Below are positions 9,168 to 18,734 of a stretch of 64,000 nt of DNA, piece by piece. How positions within the stretch are numbered: position 1 is the stretch's first letter; each line of letters opens with the position of its first letter. The notes below the pieces were generated by a model, which saw only the letters and a list, made by a program, of their open reading frames with translations, had not been told where the DNA came from and made no database searches. This DNA comes from Rhizobium sp. Root483D2. GTDB taxonomy: Bacteria; Pseudomonadota; Alphaproteobacteria; Rhizobiales; Rhizobiaceae. The position numbers and the translations under genes were made by a program. Location of the stretch: positions 62,001 through 126,000 of the forward strand of contig NZ_LMFB01000039.1 in assembly GCF_001426685.1 (NCBI RefSeq), given 5' to 3'.

Positions 9168-9932
9168 ATGTCTGTCCAAATGAGGAAAGCCTCCGAAATT
9201 GTTATTGCTGGCCCTGATCGCGACGACGCCCTGTCGCCGGTCGGTCGCGAGACTCTGCAGGACCGAGTCTATGCGCAGCTGCGTAATTCGCTGATCAACG
9301 GTATGTTCGACGCCGGAGATGTTCTGCGCATCGTCGATCTCGCTGAACGGCTGCAGACAAGTACGATGCCGGTGCGCGAGGCGCTGGGGCGGCTTGTTTC
9401 CGAGCAGGCGCTGGAATCCCTGCCCAACCGGTCGGTGCGCGTGCCGCTGATCACCCGTGACCGCCTCAACGACCTCGCCCGCGCCCGTATCTTGATCGAG
9501 GGGCAGATGGTGGCGCTGGCTTTGCCCAATCTCACCAATGACGATTTCGCGATACTGAAACAGATCAACGTCGATTGCGACAAAGCCTTCGATCAGCATG
9601 GCAAAGACATCGGGCATGTCACCTCGGCACTGAACCAGCGCTTTCATTTCCACATTTATCAAGCTGCGCGCTCGCAGGTGCTGATCCCGATCGTCGAGAG
9701 CCTTTGGCTGCAATCGGGCGCCATAATTCGCAAGGCGGCGCATATCCATGATGAACAGGGGGGATTGGCGGCGACCAACCACCACTGGGCCCTGATAGAT
9801 GCACTGGAGAGGCGCGATGTCGAAAGCGCGATGCAGTCGTTGTCCAACGATATCAGTCGATCCTTCGACCTTATCCGCGGTCGGCTTGATAGGGCACCCT
9901 ATATCACAGTGGAGGGCGCGAGCCATGACTGA
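9168..9932 (+). CDS. GntR-family transcriptional regulator, FadR/FCD type
   Basis: This regulator of about 254 residues has an N-terminal winged helix (DRVYAQLRNSLINGMFDAGD, then TSTMPVREALGRLVSEQALE) and a C-terminal FCD-type ligand domain containing the His-rich pattern FHFHIYQAA and ATNHHWALIDAL. The start is uncertain. GTG 9102, ATG 9105 and ATG 9135 are also in frame. ATG 9168 is preferred because GGAG lies 8 bases before it and because it leaves the palindrome at 9107-9118 outside the coding region. It probably controls both the livGFHM-reductase transcript and its own rightward transcript in response to the transported compound or a breakdown product. Confidence 0.9.
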   Translation: MSVQMRKASEIVIAGPDRDDALSPVGRETLQDRVYAQLRNSLINGMFDAGDVLRIVDLAERLQTSTMPVREALGRLVSEQALESLPNRSVRVPLITRDRLNDLARARILIEGQMVALALPNLTNDDFAILKQINVDCDKAFDQHGKDIGHVTSALNQRFHFHIYQAARSQVLIPIVESLWLQSGAIIRKAAHIHDEQGGLAATNHHWALIDALERRDVESAMQSLSNDISRSFDLIRGRLDRAPYITVEGASHD

Positions 9933-10275
9933 CCCCGTGGACGATGGTTTCGACCTGTTCGACCTGCGTGTCGATATCATCATTCCCGAAGGCGGTAACG
10001 TCTATTGCGGCGCAAAGCCCGGCGATCATTTCGAGCTGCAGGGCGAGATGCTGCACCTGCCGCCGGGGCAGGGCATCTCCCTCTACTCGCTGTCGTCCGT
10101 CCTGCCGCTTCTGGCCGCCAAGCAGCGCCCGACGCATCGTAACGACTGGATGACCACGGATGCCGATATCGCCTGCCCGGACCCGAATTGCTCTACCCGG
10201 CTGAGGATCACCCGCACGGGCATCCGCCGTTTCAGCCATGCCGCGACGACGGCTGTTCCCTTGATTGACGAATAG
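9925..10275 (+). CDS. TIGR04076-like small protein
   Basis: This is a 116-residue soluble protein. I recognise the general pattern of the TIGR04076 family: an N-terminal beta segment, a GDHF block, a central SLYSLSSVLPLLAAKQRP helix, then DIACPDPNCSTRLRI near the C-terminus. The two Cys of CPDPNC plus Cys28 could bind a metal or form a redox pair, which is only a suggestion. The ATG overlaps the end of the GntR gene by 8 bases, so it is translated from the same message. The function of the family is not established. Its location inside the transporter and aldo/keto reductase locus argues for a metabolic role there. Confidence 0.7.
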   Translation: MTDPVDDGFDLFDLRVDIIIPEGGNVYCGAKPGDHFELQGEMLHLPPGQGISLYSLSSVLPLLAAKQRPTHRNDWMTTDADIACPDPNCSTRLRITRTGIRRFSHAATTAVPLIDE

Positions 10276-10285
10276 GACCGACATC

Positions 10286-11332
10286 ATGCAACGCATTACC
10301 ATCGCCCCTAACTACGACATCTCCCGCGTCATACGCGGTGGCTGGCAGCTGGCGGGCGGGCATGGCGCTGTTGATGCCGACCGCGCCGTCGAGGACATGA
10401 TCGCTTTTGCCGATGCCGGCATCACCACGTTCGATTGTGCGGATATCTACACCGGCGTCGAGGAACTGATCGGTCGCTTTCGTTTGGCCTACAGGAACCT
10501 GCGCGGCGCCGAGGCGCTGGCGCGCATCCGCGTACACACCAAATTCGTGCCGGATCTGGCGGTGCTGCCCATTATCAGCAAGGCCTATGTCGAGAGTGTC
10601 ATCGACACATCGCGCCAGCGGCTCAATCTTGATTGCCTCGATCTCGTGCAGTTTCACTGGTGGGCCTATGACATCCCGGGCTGGCTGGAAACGGCAGGCT
10701 GGCTGAAGGAGCTGCACCAGGCCGGCAAGATCGGCAAGATCAGCGGCACCAATTTCGACAGCGACCATATTGAGGCAATCGTTGGCGCTGGCGTGCCATT
10801 CACCTCGCTGCAACTACAATACTCGCTGCTCGACCGGCGCCCGGAAAAGCGCATGGTGCAGCTAGCGGCCGAGAAGAATTTCGCGCTGTTCTGCTATGGC
10901 ACGGTGGCCGGCGGCTTCCTCGGCGATCGCTGGCTCGGCAAGCCTGAGCCGGATCATCCGCTCGAAAACAGGTCACTGACCAAGTACAAGCTGATTATCG
11001 ACGATTTTGGCGGCTGGGACCTGTTCCAGGCGCTGCTCTCGACGCTCAGAAAAATCGCCGACCGCCATCAGGTGGATATCGCCACCGTTGCAAGCGCTGC
11101 CATGCTCACCAAGCCGGGCGCGGCCGCAGTCATCGTCGGCGCCCGCAATCGCAATCACCTGCCATCGAATCTCGCGATTGCCGATATCGCGCTTACGGTA
11201 ACCGATCTGGCGGAGATCGAGGCGATCCGAAGCCAAGCACATCCTCTGGATGGCGACGTCTATACGCTGGAGCGGGACCGGGAGGGCCGCCACGGCAGCA
11301 TCATGAAATACAATCTCAACAAAGGGGAATAA
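10286..11332 (+). CDS. Aldo/keto reductase
   Basis: This is a 348-residue NAD(P)-linked oxidoreductase of the aldo/keto reductase superfamily with the full tetrad Asp50, Tyr55, Lys86 and His124 (FDCADIYTG, HTKFVP, VQFHWW). It is a clear paralogue of the reductase half of the fusion at 4183-5643: both share ISRV near residue 14, QFHWW, the GLTNFD/SGTNFD block, YGT..GGFL and WLG.PEP. It lies 10 bases after the TIGR04076-like gene and 2 bases before the binding-protein gene, so it is in the rightward operon. The substrate is unknown. Acting on the transported compound or a derivative is inferred from position. Confidence 0.9.
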   Translation: MQRITIAPNYDISRVIRGGWQLAGGHGAVDADRAVEDMIAFADAGITTFDCADIYTGVEELIGRFRLAYRNLRGAEALARIRVHTKFVPDLAVLPIISKAYVESVIDTSRQRLNLDCLDLVQFHWWAYDIPGWLETAGWLKELHQAGKIGKISGTNFDSDHIEAIVGAGVPFTSLQLQYSLLDRRPEKRMVQLAAEKNFALFCYGTVAGGFLGDRWLGKPEPDHPLENRSLTKYKLIIDDFGGWDLFQALLSTLRKIADRHQVDIATVASAAMLTKPGAAAVIVGARNRNHLPSNLAIADIALTVTDLAEIEAIRSQAHPLDGDVYTLERDREGRHGSIMKYNLNKGE

Positions 11333-11334
11333 CA

Positions 11335-12594
11335 ATGAGAACCACATTTCTGCTTTCCGCCATGGTCGCTGCCCTCGCCGCATCCACGGCGCCAACCTTC
11401 GCAGCCGACTGCGACATCACCGTCGGTCTCGTCATGGAGCTGACAGGCCCTGCCGGCGAATATGGCCAGGCGGGTGCCAAGTCCGTCGAAATGGCCTTTC
11501 GCGATTTTAACGATGCCGGTGGCGTCGACGGCTGCAAGATTGTGGCCGATACGCGCGACAGCCAGAGCCAGGGCAACGTCGCCGTCGATCAGGCAACCCA
11601 GCTGGTTAACATCAAGAAAGTTCCCGTCATCATCGGCGGCATCATCTCGTCAGTTTCCATCCCGATCCTGACCTCGGTCACCGCACCGGCCGGCATCGTG
11701 CAGGTCTCGCCGGCTTCGTCGTCGCCAACGCTCACCGAGCTTGGCCGCGAGGGCAAGACCAATGGTGTGTTCTTCCGCACCATCACATCAGATGCCCTCC
11801 AGGGGACCGCCGCTGCCAAGTATGCACTGGACCAAGGCCTGAAGAAGATCGCAATCATCAACGTCAACAACGATTTTGGCGTGAATATGGTGAAAGAATT
11901 CATCACCGCCTACGAAAAGCTTGGCGGCACCATCAGCTCGACCACGCCTTACAACGAGAAGCAGTCGAGCTATGCGTCTGAAGCCAGTGCTGCCATGGCG
12001 GGTGAGCCGGATGCGCTCTATCTCGTCAGCACTCCGGTTGACGGCGCAACGATCGCTCGCGCATGGATCTCCGGCGGAGGCAAGCAGACCTTCCTCCTGA
12101 ACGACGGCATGAACTCAAAGGACTTCATCGAGAGCGTCGGTGCGCAGTATCTCGAAAATGCCTATGGCACGTCGTCCGGTACCAGCCCGACAGCATCGAC
12201 CGAGTATTTCAACAGCAACTACGAGGCTTTCTCAGGCGGCATTTCTCCGACCGCGCCGGCTGCGGATCGTTCTTACGATGCAGGTGCGATCGTTGCGCTC
12301 GCCATTGCGAAGGCCGGCAAGTCGGATGCTGCTGCCATCAAGGCCGCGATGCCTGAAGTAGTCGCCGAAGGTGGATCCCCCATCCATGCCGGTAAGGAAG
12401 AGTTTGCAAAGGCCCTGCAGCTGATCAAAGACGGCAAGCCCGTCAAGTACGAAGGCGTCATCGGTCCAGTAAGCTTCGACCAGTATGGCGATATCACCGG
12501 CCCGTTCCGCCTTTGGAAGATAACCAATGGCGATGTGAGAACGGTAGGCGAACTGAGTGCCGAAGAGGTCACCAAGATCAAGGCTGCGAAATAA
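11335..12594 (+). CDS. Periplasmic substrate-binding protein of the branched-chain-amino-acid type ABC importer
   Basis: This is a 419-residue protein with a signal peptide of about 22 residues ending in TFAA before DCDITVG. The mature part is a type I periplasmic binding fold of the LivK/HAAT family: VGLVMELTGPAGEYG, the substrate-loop area VSPASSSPTL, then INVNNDFGVNMVKEF and the late RSYDAGAIVALA block. GGGG-type Shine-Dalgarno bases precede the ATG. It is the last gene of the rightward operon and the obvious partner of LivHMGF encoded on the other strand. A strong hairpin follows the stop. Ligand identity cannot be read from sequence. Confidence 0.93.
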   Translation: MRTTFLLSAMVAALAASTAPTFAADCDITVGLVMELTGPAGEYGQAGAKSVEMAFRDFNDAGGVDGCKIVADTRDSQSQGNVAVDQATQLVNIKKVPVIIGGIISSVSIPILTSVTAPAGIVQVSPASSSPTLTELGREGKTNGVFFRTITSDALQGTAAAKYALDQGLKKIAIINVNNDFGVNMVKEFITAYEKLGGTISSTTPYNEKQSSYASEASAAMAGEPDALYLVSTPVDGATIARAWISGGGKQTFLLNDGMNSKDFIESVGAQYLENAYGTSSGTSPTASTEYFNSNYEAFSGGISPTAPAADRSYDAGAIVALAIAKAGKSDAAAIKAAMPEVVAEGGSPIHAGKEEFAKALQLIKDGKPVKYEGVIGPVSFDQYGDITGPFRLWKITNGDVRTVGELSAEEVTKIKAAK

Positions 12595-12601
12595 GCCAAA
12601 C

Positions 12602-12630
12602 GTGGGCTTGGGGCAGCGCCCCAGGCCCAC
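12602..12630 (+). terminator. Strong hairpin after the binding-protein gene
   Basis: GTGGGCTTGGGGC and GCCCCAGGCCCAC pair over 13 positions (one G-T) around an AGC loop, 7 bases after the stop. There is no T-run, so it may act mainly as a 3' mRNA-stabilising structure. Confidence 0.6.
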
Positions 12631-12794
12631 CACGTCCTATTCCACGGCAGAGTGTCTTAGGCTAAAGTGTGCAAAGACCATATTCAACGTTCTGCATCTA
12701 TGCGGCCGAGATGAGAAAATAGCGTGATCGATCCCGCATGCCGCACAAAGATAACGACGCCCGCCGTCATGCCATGGGCAAGATGAAGTTAAGG

Positions 12795-13400
12795 TGGCGA
12801 ACTGGCAGCAGTATGAGGGGGCTTCGCCGCCTTGGCATTTTAACCCTTTGGAGAAAGACGAACGCAGTGGCGTGTGGGGCATCTCCACGGCGCGCAAACC
12901 GCGCGGGGACAGCCTCTCCGTTCGGATCTGGCTATCGAAACGACGCTGGTGCTGAGCATTGTGTGTGGGCTACGGCTGCGCCCGAGCGGAGGGCTTTTGA
13001 GTTTTGTCTTTGATATGTTGGGATTGGATTTGCGTGTGCACGATCACGCCACGCTCAGCAGCAGATCCAAACATGGCTGGCAGCCACTGGATAGCGGCAA
13101 CGACCGGCAGCATCCTCCGGACGGCGCCATTCACGTTCTGGTCGACGGTACCGGGCTGAAAGTCTATGGCGCGGGCCAATGGCTGGAAGAAACGCACGGA
13201 GCGAAGTTTCGACGTAGCTGGGGAAGACTGCACCTTACTGATGATGCCGACAATGGCGAGATGATTGGATGCTGGAGATGCCTCGCAACTGTTGCCCTGT
13301 TGGATCAGATCGATGATTAGATAGGCCAGCTCACTGCCAATGCAGCTTATGGCGCGAAGGTGGAGGTAATTACGCGACGCGACACACTGTCGCCGTTTGC
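12795..13400 (+). pseudogene. Remnant of an IS5-type transposase, frameshifted
   Basis: Three frames carry successive pieces of one transposase. First is VANWQQYE followed in another frame by GLRRLGILTLW, then from about 12890 RGQPLRSDLAIETTLVLSIV, LLGLDL/MLGLDLRVHDHATLS and VDGTGLKVYGAGQWLEE, then LHLTDDADNGE. A TAG at 13318 interrupts the frame, but recognisable sequence (IGQLTANAAYGAKV) continues beyond it. The conserved Asp in VDGTGLKVYG and the following region match the IS5-family transposases common in Rhizobiales. No inverted repeats were identified. It is clearly non-functional. Its 3' end abuts the BA14K gene on the other strand. Confidence 0.8.
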
Positions 13401-13402
13401 TG

Positions 13403-14047
13403 TCAAATGTAAGGAGAAACGCAAGCGCGAATTTCCCCGCTGAACGCCCGGTAAGTATTGTTGTCCGGGTCATAGGAGCGATAGCGCGCGAAGCACCATT
13501 GAGAATGGGTGTCTCCGGTGTATCTGAGGTCACTGATGTCAGCGGCGTGGTCGACCTCAGCGTTTGTCGCAGGGTTATGAACCGAAGCTGCAAAAGGAGG
13601 CTCACATTCACGGCGTACACCTATGTAGGGCTGATATGTGTTGTCTGAGGCGCGATACGACCTGTAACGCTCTGCGCACCATGCCGCCACTTCCGTGTCG
13701 GCTTGGTAATTTGAGGTCAGCCCAACGCCTGCCATTTCGCCCTCGTCGGTTGAGCCGGGTCGTACATCGCGCATCGAAGGTTGGATCTCTTTCGCGACGA
13801 TGTTGTCCGCGCTGAAACTCATCACCGCCGACTTCGGCAGTTCAACGACGAGAGCGGGAAGGCGCTCAAAATTTTGCTTGCTGGGATCGACTGACACTGG
13901 ACGGGATGTCCAAAATGATGTGATGTCAATATTCCCCAGCTTTTCGATTTCACGCTCCGGAAGGTAATTGGGGATGGCCATGACACTCCCGGCAATTGCG
14001 GTCAGCGAGAGTGCGATGCCCAACACGGGCGCGATTGGATAGCTCAT
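13403..14047 (-). CDS. BA14K-family secreted protein with two BA14K-type motifs
   Basis: This is a 214-residue protein with an N-terminal hydrophobic signal segment (residues about 5-24). It carries two copies of the Cys-Tyr-rich BA14K motif, [19 protein letters not shown] near residues 122-142 and [19 protein letters not shown] near 183-203, each followed by a short tail with a second Cys (REC, RAC). BA14K proteins are envelope-associated and some have lectin-like activity. The spacing suggests one intramolecular disulphide per motif. Most members carry a single motif, so the duplication is notable. A paralogue with one motif lies at 33625-34074. The first half has no recognisable domain. 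Confidence 0.85.
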   Translation of the reverse strand: MSYPIAPVLGIALSLTAIAGSVMAIPNYLPEREIEKLGNIDITSFWTSRPVSVDPSKQNFERLPALVVELPKSAVMSFSADNIVAKEIQPSMRDVRPGSTDEGEMAGVGLTSNYQADTEVAAWCAERYRSYRASDNTYQPYIGVRRECEPPFAASVHNPATNAEVDHAADISDLRYTGDTHSQWCFARYRSYDPDNNTYRAFSGEIRACVSPYI

Positions 14048-14360
14048 CGTTTAGCTCCTGCGTTCCGACTGGTCCCGAGTAGAGGCGAGGGAGAACGGTC
14101 ATGCTGGTAAGGCTTCAGAATGTCTCAAAACGAGCTGCCGCATCCTGATAGCGTGGTCATTGGGCCATCAAACGCAACTGCTGTTATGGAGTTCCGCCTT
14201 GAAGTGTCGATACCGCGTCTGTTGGTCCTTTGCTGCGGCAAAGCAGGACTAAAGTCCTAGATCGAACGGACCATAAGGGCTCGATGTGTTTGACACCGAC
14301 TGTCAACCGGGGGCGGGCTGTTCCATGACGGATTGACTATCGGAGTCAGGCAATAGACCG
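14048..14360. other. Intergenic region, no gene seen
   Basis: This is 313 bases between the BA14K gene and the DUF1206 gene, both on the minus strand. No frame with a ribosome-binding site was found. Confidence 0.5.
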
Positions 14361-15170
14361 CTAATAAGATATCGCCATCGCCGCAACGGCGTGTGGCCGG
14401 ATACGTCTGTAGGCTGCCTCTACGAAGCCGTAGATGCCGAACGCAAGGAGACCAACTGCAGCGATGGCGTAAAGGCCAGCACCGAAGGGAAGTTGGCGGA
14501 CCCATGACAAGGCCTCCGAAATGCCGCCTGCCTGGCCTGGATCTACTGTGAAGGCCGCATAGATGAAGAACATCCCGGTGATGATAAATACGCCGCCGCG
14601 GGCCGCAAGGCCGTAGAGGCAAATCCAATCTACGGCAGTTCTGGCGGTATCGGGGATTTCTAGGTATTTCCGGTATCCGTGGCCTACCCCTTTAACGATC
14701 TGTGCCGCTCCCGCGCCGACGATAGCCAAGCCCACGCCCGTCACCAAATATCGACCGAAGGGTTGTTCAAACAGCCAGGCAGCGAGGGTCGCCTCGCCTT
14801 CAGAACCTCCTTGTTTGTCGAAAGCAAGGGCCAAACTCGCTGCATAAATTGCTAAGCTGCTGTAGGTCACTGCGCTGATCAGTAGGGCTACTCGTATGCC
14901 ATACCCTTTGAGGGTCGCGGGGTGACCATCAGAGTTGGCTAATGACTGTGCGAAACGCCACGCGATGAAGCCAAACAGCCCTACTGTGATCACCCCGAGC
15001 CAGACACGTCCAAATGGCTGTCCAAGCACTACGTTGAGAGCGGATTTCGAGTTTGGCTCACCGCCACCGATTGATGAAGACAGCGCGAGCCCGGCAACGA
15101 GCACGTAGACGAGGCCGCGTGCGGCATAGCCGGATCGGGAAAGCCATATCAACGGTGACTGGATTTGCAT
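14361..15170 (-). CDS. DUF1206-family membrane protein
   Basis: This is a 269-residue integral membrane protein. The DUF1206 unit, a two-helix repeat that begins with a Gly-Tyr-Ala-Ala-Arg-Gly type motif, is seen three times: GYAARGLVYVLVAG near residue 14, GYGIRVALLISAVTY near 90 and YGLAARGGVFIITG near 185. Each is followed by a second helix with a QPFGR or LPFG element. About six membrane segments are expected. The function of the family is not established. It is commonly found in stress and envelope gene sets, which fits the surrounding genes. Confidence 0.88.
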   Translation of the reverse strand: MQIQSPLIWLSRSGYAARGLVYVLVAGLALSSSIGGGEPNSKSALNVVLGQPFGRVWLGVITVGLFGFIAWRFAQSLANSDGHPATLKGYGIRVALLISAVTYSSLAIYAASLALAFDKQGGSEGEATLAAWLFEQPFGRYLVTGVGLAIVGAGAAQIVKGVGHGYRKYLEIPDTARTAVDWICLYGLAARGGVFIITGMFFIYAAFTVDPGQAGGISEALSWVRQLPFGAGLYAIAAVGLLAFGIYGFVEAAYRRIRPHAVAAMAISY

Positions 15171-15617
15171 GGGACCTCACTGGGTTAAGCAATCAATACG
15201 GCAATGCATCGCCACACCCCGACAACTCTTGTGCTGTACCCAGGTTCCACCGTTCTAGATTACCCTACAGGCCAGTGACGGTAACTCGCCTCGTCCAAAA
15301 TTGGTCTATGCCGTCAGCTTAAAGAATTCAGTGTAAAGGTGTTCATTGAGGTTCCATGCGCCGAGGATTATCCTTGCAAGCCGCAGAGCAAAGCGCTTGC
15401 GACAGGAGATGATGACGTCGCCGCTGAATAAAATCCATCGGTGAGCCATGTCGGGGCAAAGCTCATTCGTGAGTGGATAACCAGCACCAGTATCGCCGCC
15501 GCAATTCACTGTGTAACACGTAAAGTGACAAATTATTTTTTATTAACCGTATCCATTCCCGCCGGTTTAACTCAGAGGCCCTAGGTTCCTGCCCAATGAA
15601 AAGGCAGATAGCGCATC
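15171..15617. other. Intergenic region upstream of the GGDEF-EAL gene
   Basis: This is 447 bases between divergent genes. A 67-codon frame on the minus strand (15306-15509) has no ribosome-binding site and no recognisable similarity. Promoters for both flanking genes should lie here, but none was confidently placed. Confidence 0.5.
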
Positions 15618-17789
15618 ATGAAGCAGTCGCAGTTGTTGGTGAAATGGATTGTTCCCGCAAGCGTATCGGCATTGGTAGGGGCGATGCTACTCGGCACCTT
15701 ATACTGGGCGGCAGCCAGAACGGATGAAGTGGCCGCGGCGCGGCAGAAAGATCTCGTCACGCTCATTGTGTCGAAGTTGCAGTCATCGGTCGCCCATGAT
15801 CAAGAGAGCGCTACCGTCTGGGACGACGCGGTGGTCAAGACGAGGGAGCGTGATCTCGAGTGGCTTGACGTTAACCTCGGACAATGGATGAACACCTACT
15901 TCGGCCATGACGCTGCTTTCGTACTCTCAGCGGATGGAAAGCCAATCTACGAGTTCATTGCGAAGCCATTCGGCGCCTCCACGGCGACCGACTTTTATCG
16001 GGCTTATAGTCCATTGGCCAGTCGTCTGCATAAACGACTTGCTGCCGCAGATCAGGAGGGCATATCGGACAGGGTTCTTTCGATCGGCGAAAGCGATCTG
16101 ACATTCGTGGGTGGACGACCTGCTGTGATCAGCGTCAAACCGATTGTTTCCGACACTGGCGAGATCAAGCAGCGGGCCGGCGAAGAAAACCTTCATATAG
16201 CCGTACGGTTCCTTGATCGCGATCTCCCGATCCAGATCGGTGGCGAATATCAATTCGCCGAAATGCAGTTCATGACCACAATGCCTCACGACAAGGGTCA
16301 CTCGCAGATCGCCCTCAGGTCGAAATCGGGGGAGATCATCGGGTATTTCAACTGGCATCCATTTGAACCCGGAACAAACGTGTTGGACGCGACCTTGCCG
16401 GTCATAGGTCTTTCCGTCGTTGCTATATTTATCGCGGCAAGTTTGGCCGGCCATGCTATCTGGGGGCGCTCGGTCAAACTCAATTCCAACCGCCAGGAAC
16501 TTCAGAGCCTAGCGCTTCGTGACACTCTAACGGGACTTGCAAACAGGGCTCATTTCCAAAACGAACTTGTCGTGCGGCTCCAGCGTTCAAAGCCCGAAGA
16601 TGTCCGTAGCGTGCTTTTCATAGACCTTGACCGGTTTAAAGCAGTGAATGACACGTACGGACATCCGATAGGTGACAAGTTGATTGCTCTCGTTGCAGAG
16701 AGAATGAGAGATATTCTACCGAACGCCCTGATCGGACGGATCGGTGGCGATGAATTCACTGTCTTACTCGAAATGATAGGGAGCAGTGAAGTTGCCGACA
16801 CAGCCAATCGAATAGTGGCGAGCCTGCGCGAGCCGTTTGAGATAGAAGGCGTTTATATTACGATAGGGGCGAGTGTCGGTGTAGCGACTGCAACCGGTCC
16901 GGGCGCCGAGGCGAACGAACTAACGCGCCAGGCCGATATAGCACTTTATCATGCCAAGGCTGCCGGGCGAAACGCATATGCCGTGTTCGGCGATCATATG
17001 GACGAACTTCTTCGTACGCGACGAAAACTTGAACATAGTCTTCGTGACGCACTCGCGGGGGGGACACAGATCGAGGTGGCTTATCAACCTGTCTACCTAG
17101 CAGACAGTTCGGGACCTTGCTCAGTTGAAGCGCTCGCACGGTGGATACACCCGGAGTTGGGCCCAATCGGTCCTGACGTTTTCATTCCGCTCGCAGAGGA
17201 AATTGGCCTCATCCACAAAATCGGCAGTCTGGTGCTTGAAGACGCGTGCAGCCTGATTGCATTTCTGCCGTCAATCAGTGCTGCCGTAAACGCTTCCGCA
17301 GCGGAACTAAGCTCGCCCGGCTACCCGCTTCGCGTTCTCTCCACGTTGGCAAAATGGGGGGTCGAACCGAGTCGACTCGAGATCGAAATCACAGAGAGCC
17401 TTGCCATCAATGGCGAACAGGAAACTGAGCGAAACATTACCATGTTGAGAACTGCGGGCGTAAAGTTTGCCATCGATGACTTTGGTACAGGATATTCTTC
17501 CTTCTCCCGGGTTCAGAACGTCACCGTGGACAGGCTCAAGATCGACAAATCTTTCATAGAAGGGATAAGCGGAGGTCAAAACAGCGCGATTGTGGAAGCG
17601 ATCATCAATATGGCACGGGCGCAAGGCCTTCAGACAACGGCAGAAGGGGTCGAGACGAACGAACAGAGGGAAGCACTAAAGTCGTTGGGCTGCAACAACG
17701 TTCAGGGATTTCTGATGTCTCGCCCAATAGCTCGTGAAGAGGTCATGGCGCTTGTTAATACAGGCAACGCGAAACATGGGCGGGGTTGA
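15618..17789 (+). CDS. Membrane-bound GGDEF-EAL protein with a CHASE4-like sensor
   Basis: This is a 723-residue protein. A transmembrane helix lies at residues about 8-32, a periplasmic CHASE4-like sensor at about 50-250 (SATVWDDAV, then LGQWMNTYFGHDAAFVLSADG) and a second helix at about 255-278. The GGDEF domain at about 295-455 has an intact RIGGDEF motif near residue 376. The EAL domain at about 470-715 has VEALARW near 503, DDFGTGYSS and the late ETNEQ block. Both catalytic signatures look complete, so it could both make and degrade cyclic di-GMP. It stands alone, with no neighbour in the same transcript. The signal it senses is unknown. Confidence 0.93.
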   Translation: MKQSQLLVKWIVPASVSALVGAMLLGTLYWAAARTDEVAAARQKDLVTLIVSKLQSSVAHDQESATVWDDAVVKTRERDLEWLDVNLGQWMNTYFGHDAAFVLSADGKPIYEFIAKPFGASTATDFYRAYSPLASRLHKRLAAADQEGISDRVLSIGESDLTFVGGRPAVISVKPIVSDTGEIKQRAGEENLHIAVRFLDRDLPIQIGGEYQFAEMQFMTTMPHDKGHSQIALRSKSGEIIGYFNWHPFEPGTNVLDATLPVIGLSVVAIFIAASLAGHAIWGRSVKLNSNRQELQSLALRDTLTGLANRAHFQNELVVRLQRSKPEDVRSVLFIDLDRFKAVNDTYGHPIGDKLIALVAERMRDILPNALIGRIGGDEFTVLLEMIGSSEVADTANRIVASLREPFEIEGVYITIGASVGVATATGPGAEANELTRQADIALYHAKAAGRNAYAVFGDHMDELLRTRRKLEHSLRDALAGGTQIEVAYQPVYLADSSGPCSVEALARWIHPELGPIGPDVFIPLAEEIGLIHKIGSLVLEDACSLIAFLPSISAAVNASAAELSSPGYPLRVLSTLAKWGVEPSRLEIEITESLAINGEQETERNITMLRTAGVKFAIDDFGTGYSSFSRVQNVTVDRLKIDKSFIEGISGGQNSAIVEAIINMARAQGLQTTAEGVETNEQREALKSLGCNNVQGFLMSRPIAREEVMALVNTGNAKHGRG

Positions 17790-18438
17790 TTGGAATATGC
17801 TTCTTTCATCCGGGGTCAACTGTCGTGCAGATTTTAAGACGCGTCCGTCGGCAGGGTGGCTTCCAGGGAATTTCGTCGAGCGCCGCGGCTGAGGGTCCGG
17901 GACGAGCGAAAAAACACCCTGCAAGAAAATCTTGCCTTTCCATGGAAAGCAGGGGCCAACGGCTTAATATTGGGAGCCAGCTTTCAGTAGAGCCGCCGCT
18001 GACCACCAACATCCTGTAGGACCACCGGCATCGTCGCGTCTCTTGTTTCGGTGATTCAATGGCTGAGCGCGTCCCAACATTGCCTAGATCGCGGGGAGTT
18101 CCTGCTTGCGCTTAAGGCCATCCCAATCCTTGGCTTCGCTGTTCGGGAACGGTAGACATCTTGCCGCACGCGCGTACGTGCCGAGCAGTGTTCTGGTCCT
18201 GAGGCTCTGGTCGGCCGCAGCAATTTTTGGCGCGATTGCCGGGGACGGATTGTCTTATTGGTCACCGGTATCATCGTGAGATTCTCGTCGTCGGCCGCTA
18301 TCCGGATATTGTCGCGCATAGCGCGGCCTTTCTTTGTCAAGTTCTGCGCCTTAGCCGCACAATATACATCGATTGGATCGAATTAACCTTTGAGGAACCT
18401 TCTATCTAGCCCGGGGTTTCCATGCGAAGGAGACCAGC
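17790..18438. other. Intergenic region, no gene seen
   Basis: This is 649 bases without a convincing gene on either strand. Short frames exist but lack ribosome-binding sites. It may be decayed sequence. Confidence 0.5.
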
Positions 18439-18627
18439 ATGCAAATCCCCCCACCGACTCATGAACTTGGCGAAATGCAGCGTACGATGGAGTGCGAAGA
18501 GCTTGTCCACCCCCTTATAGACGCGATCGTATCTGCAGCCACATCATCTGGCTGGACCGTAGAGGAGGCTCTGATGGCGGTCGAAGAAGTAGTAAAGGAT
18601 ATCAGGACAAACAAACCCAGCGCGTAG
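18439..18627 (+). CDS. Small conserved-type rhizobial protein, paralogue of 30862-31197
   Basis: This is a 62-residue acidic soluble protein with an excellent ribosome-binding site (AAGGAG 7 bases before the ATG). Its second half, DAIVSAATSSGWTVEEALMAVEEVVKDIR, resembles the middle of the product of 30862-31197 (IVQEIIAEATRQGWESVETVQAMQEV). Both have a helix, a GW turn and a second helix. This supports coding status for both. No function is known to me. Confidence 0.65.
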   Translation: MQIPPPTHELGEMQRTMECEELVHPLIDAIVSAATSSGWTVEEALMAVEEVVKDIRTNKPSA

Positions 18628-18734
18628 ACACGGACAGTGAGGTGCCCCCTCGGTGCCTAACGGTGTGGGGCAGACTCTTTGTAAATCCTTTGTCTTACTA
18701 GGAGTTCAGACATTTATTTTGGAGCAAATCAATC

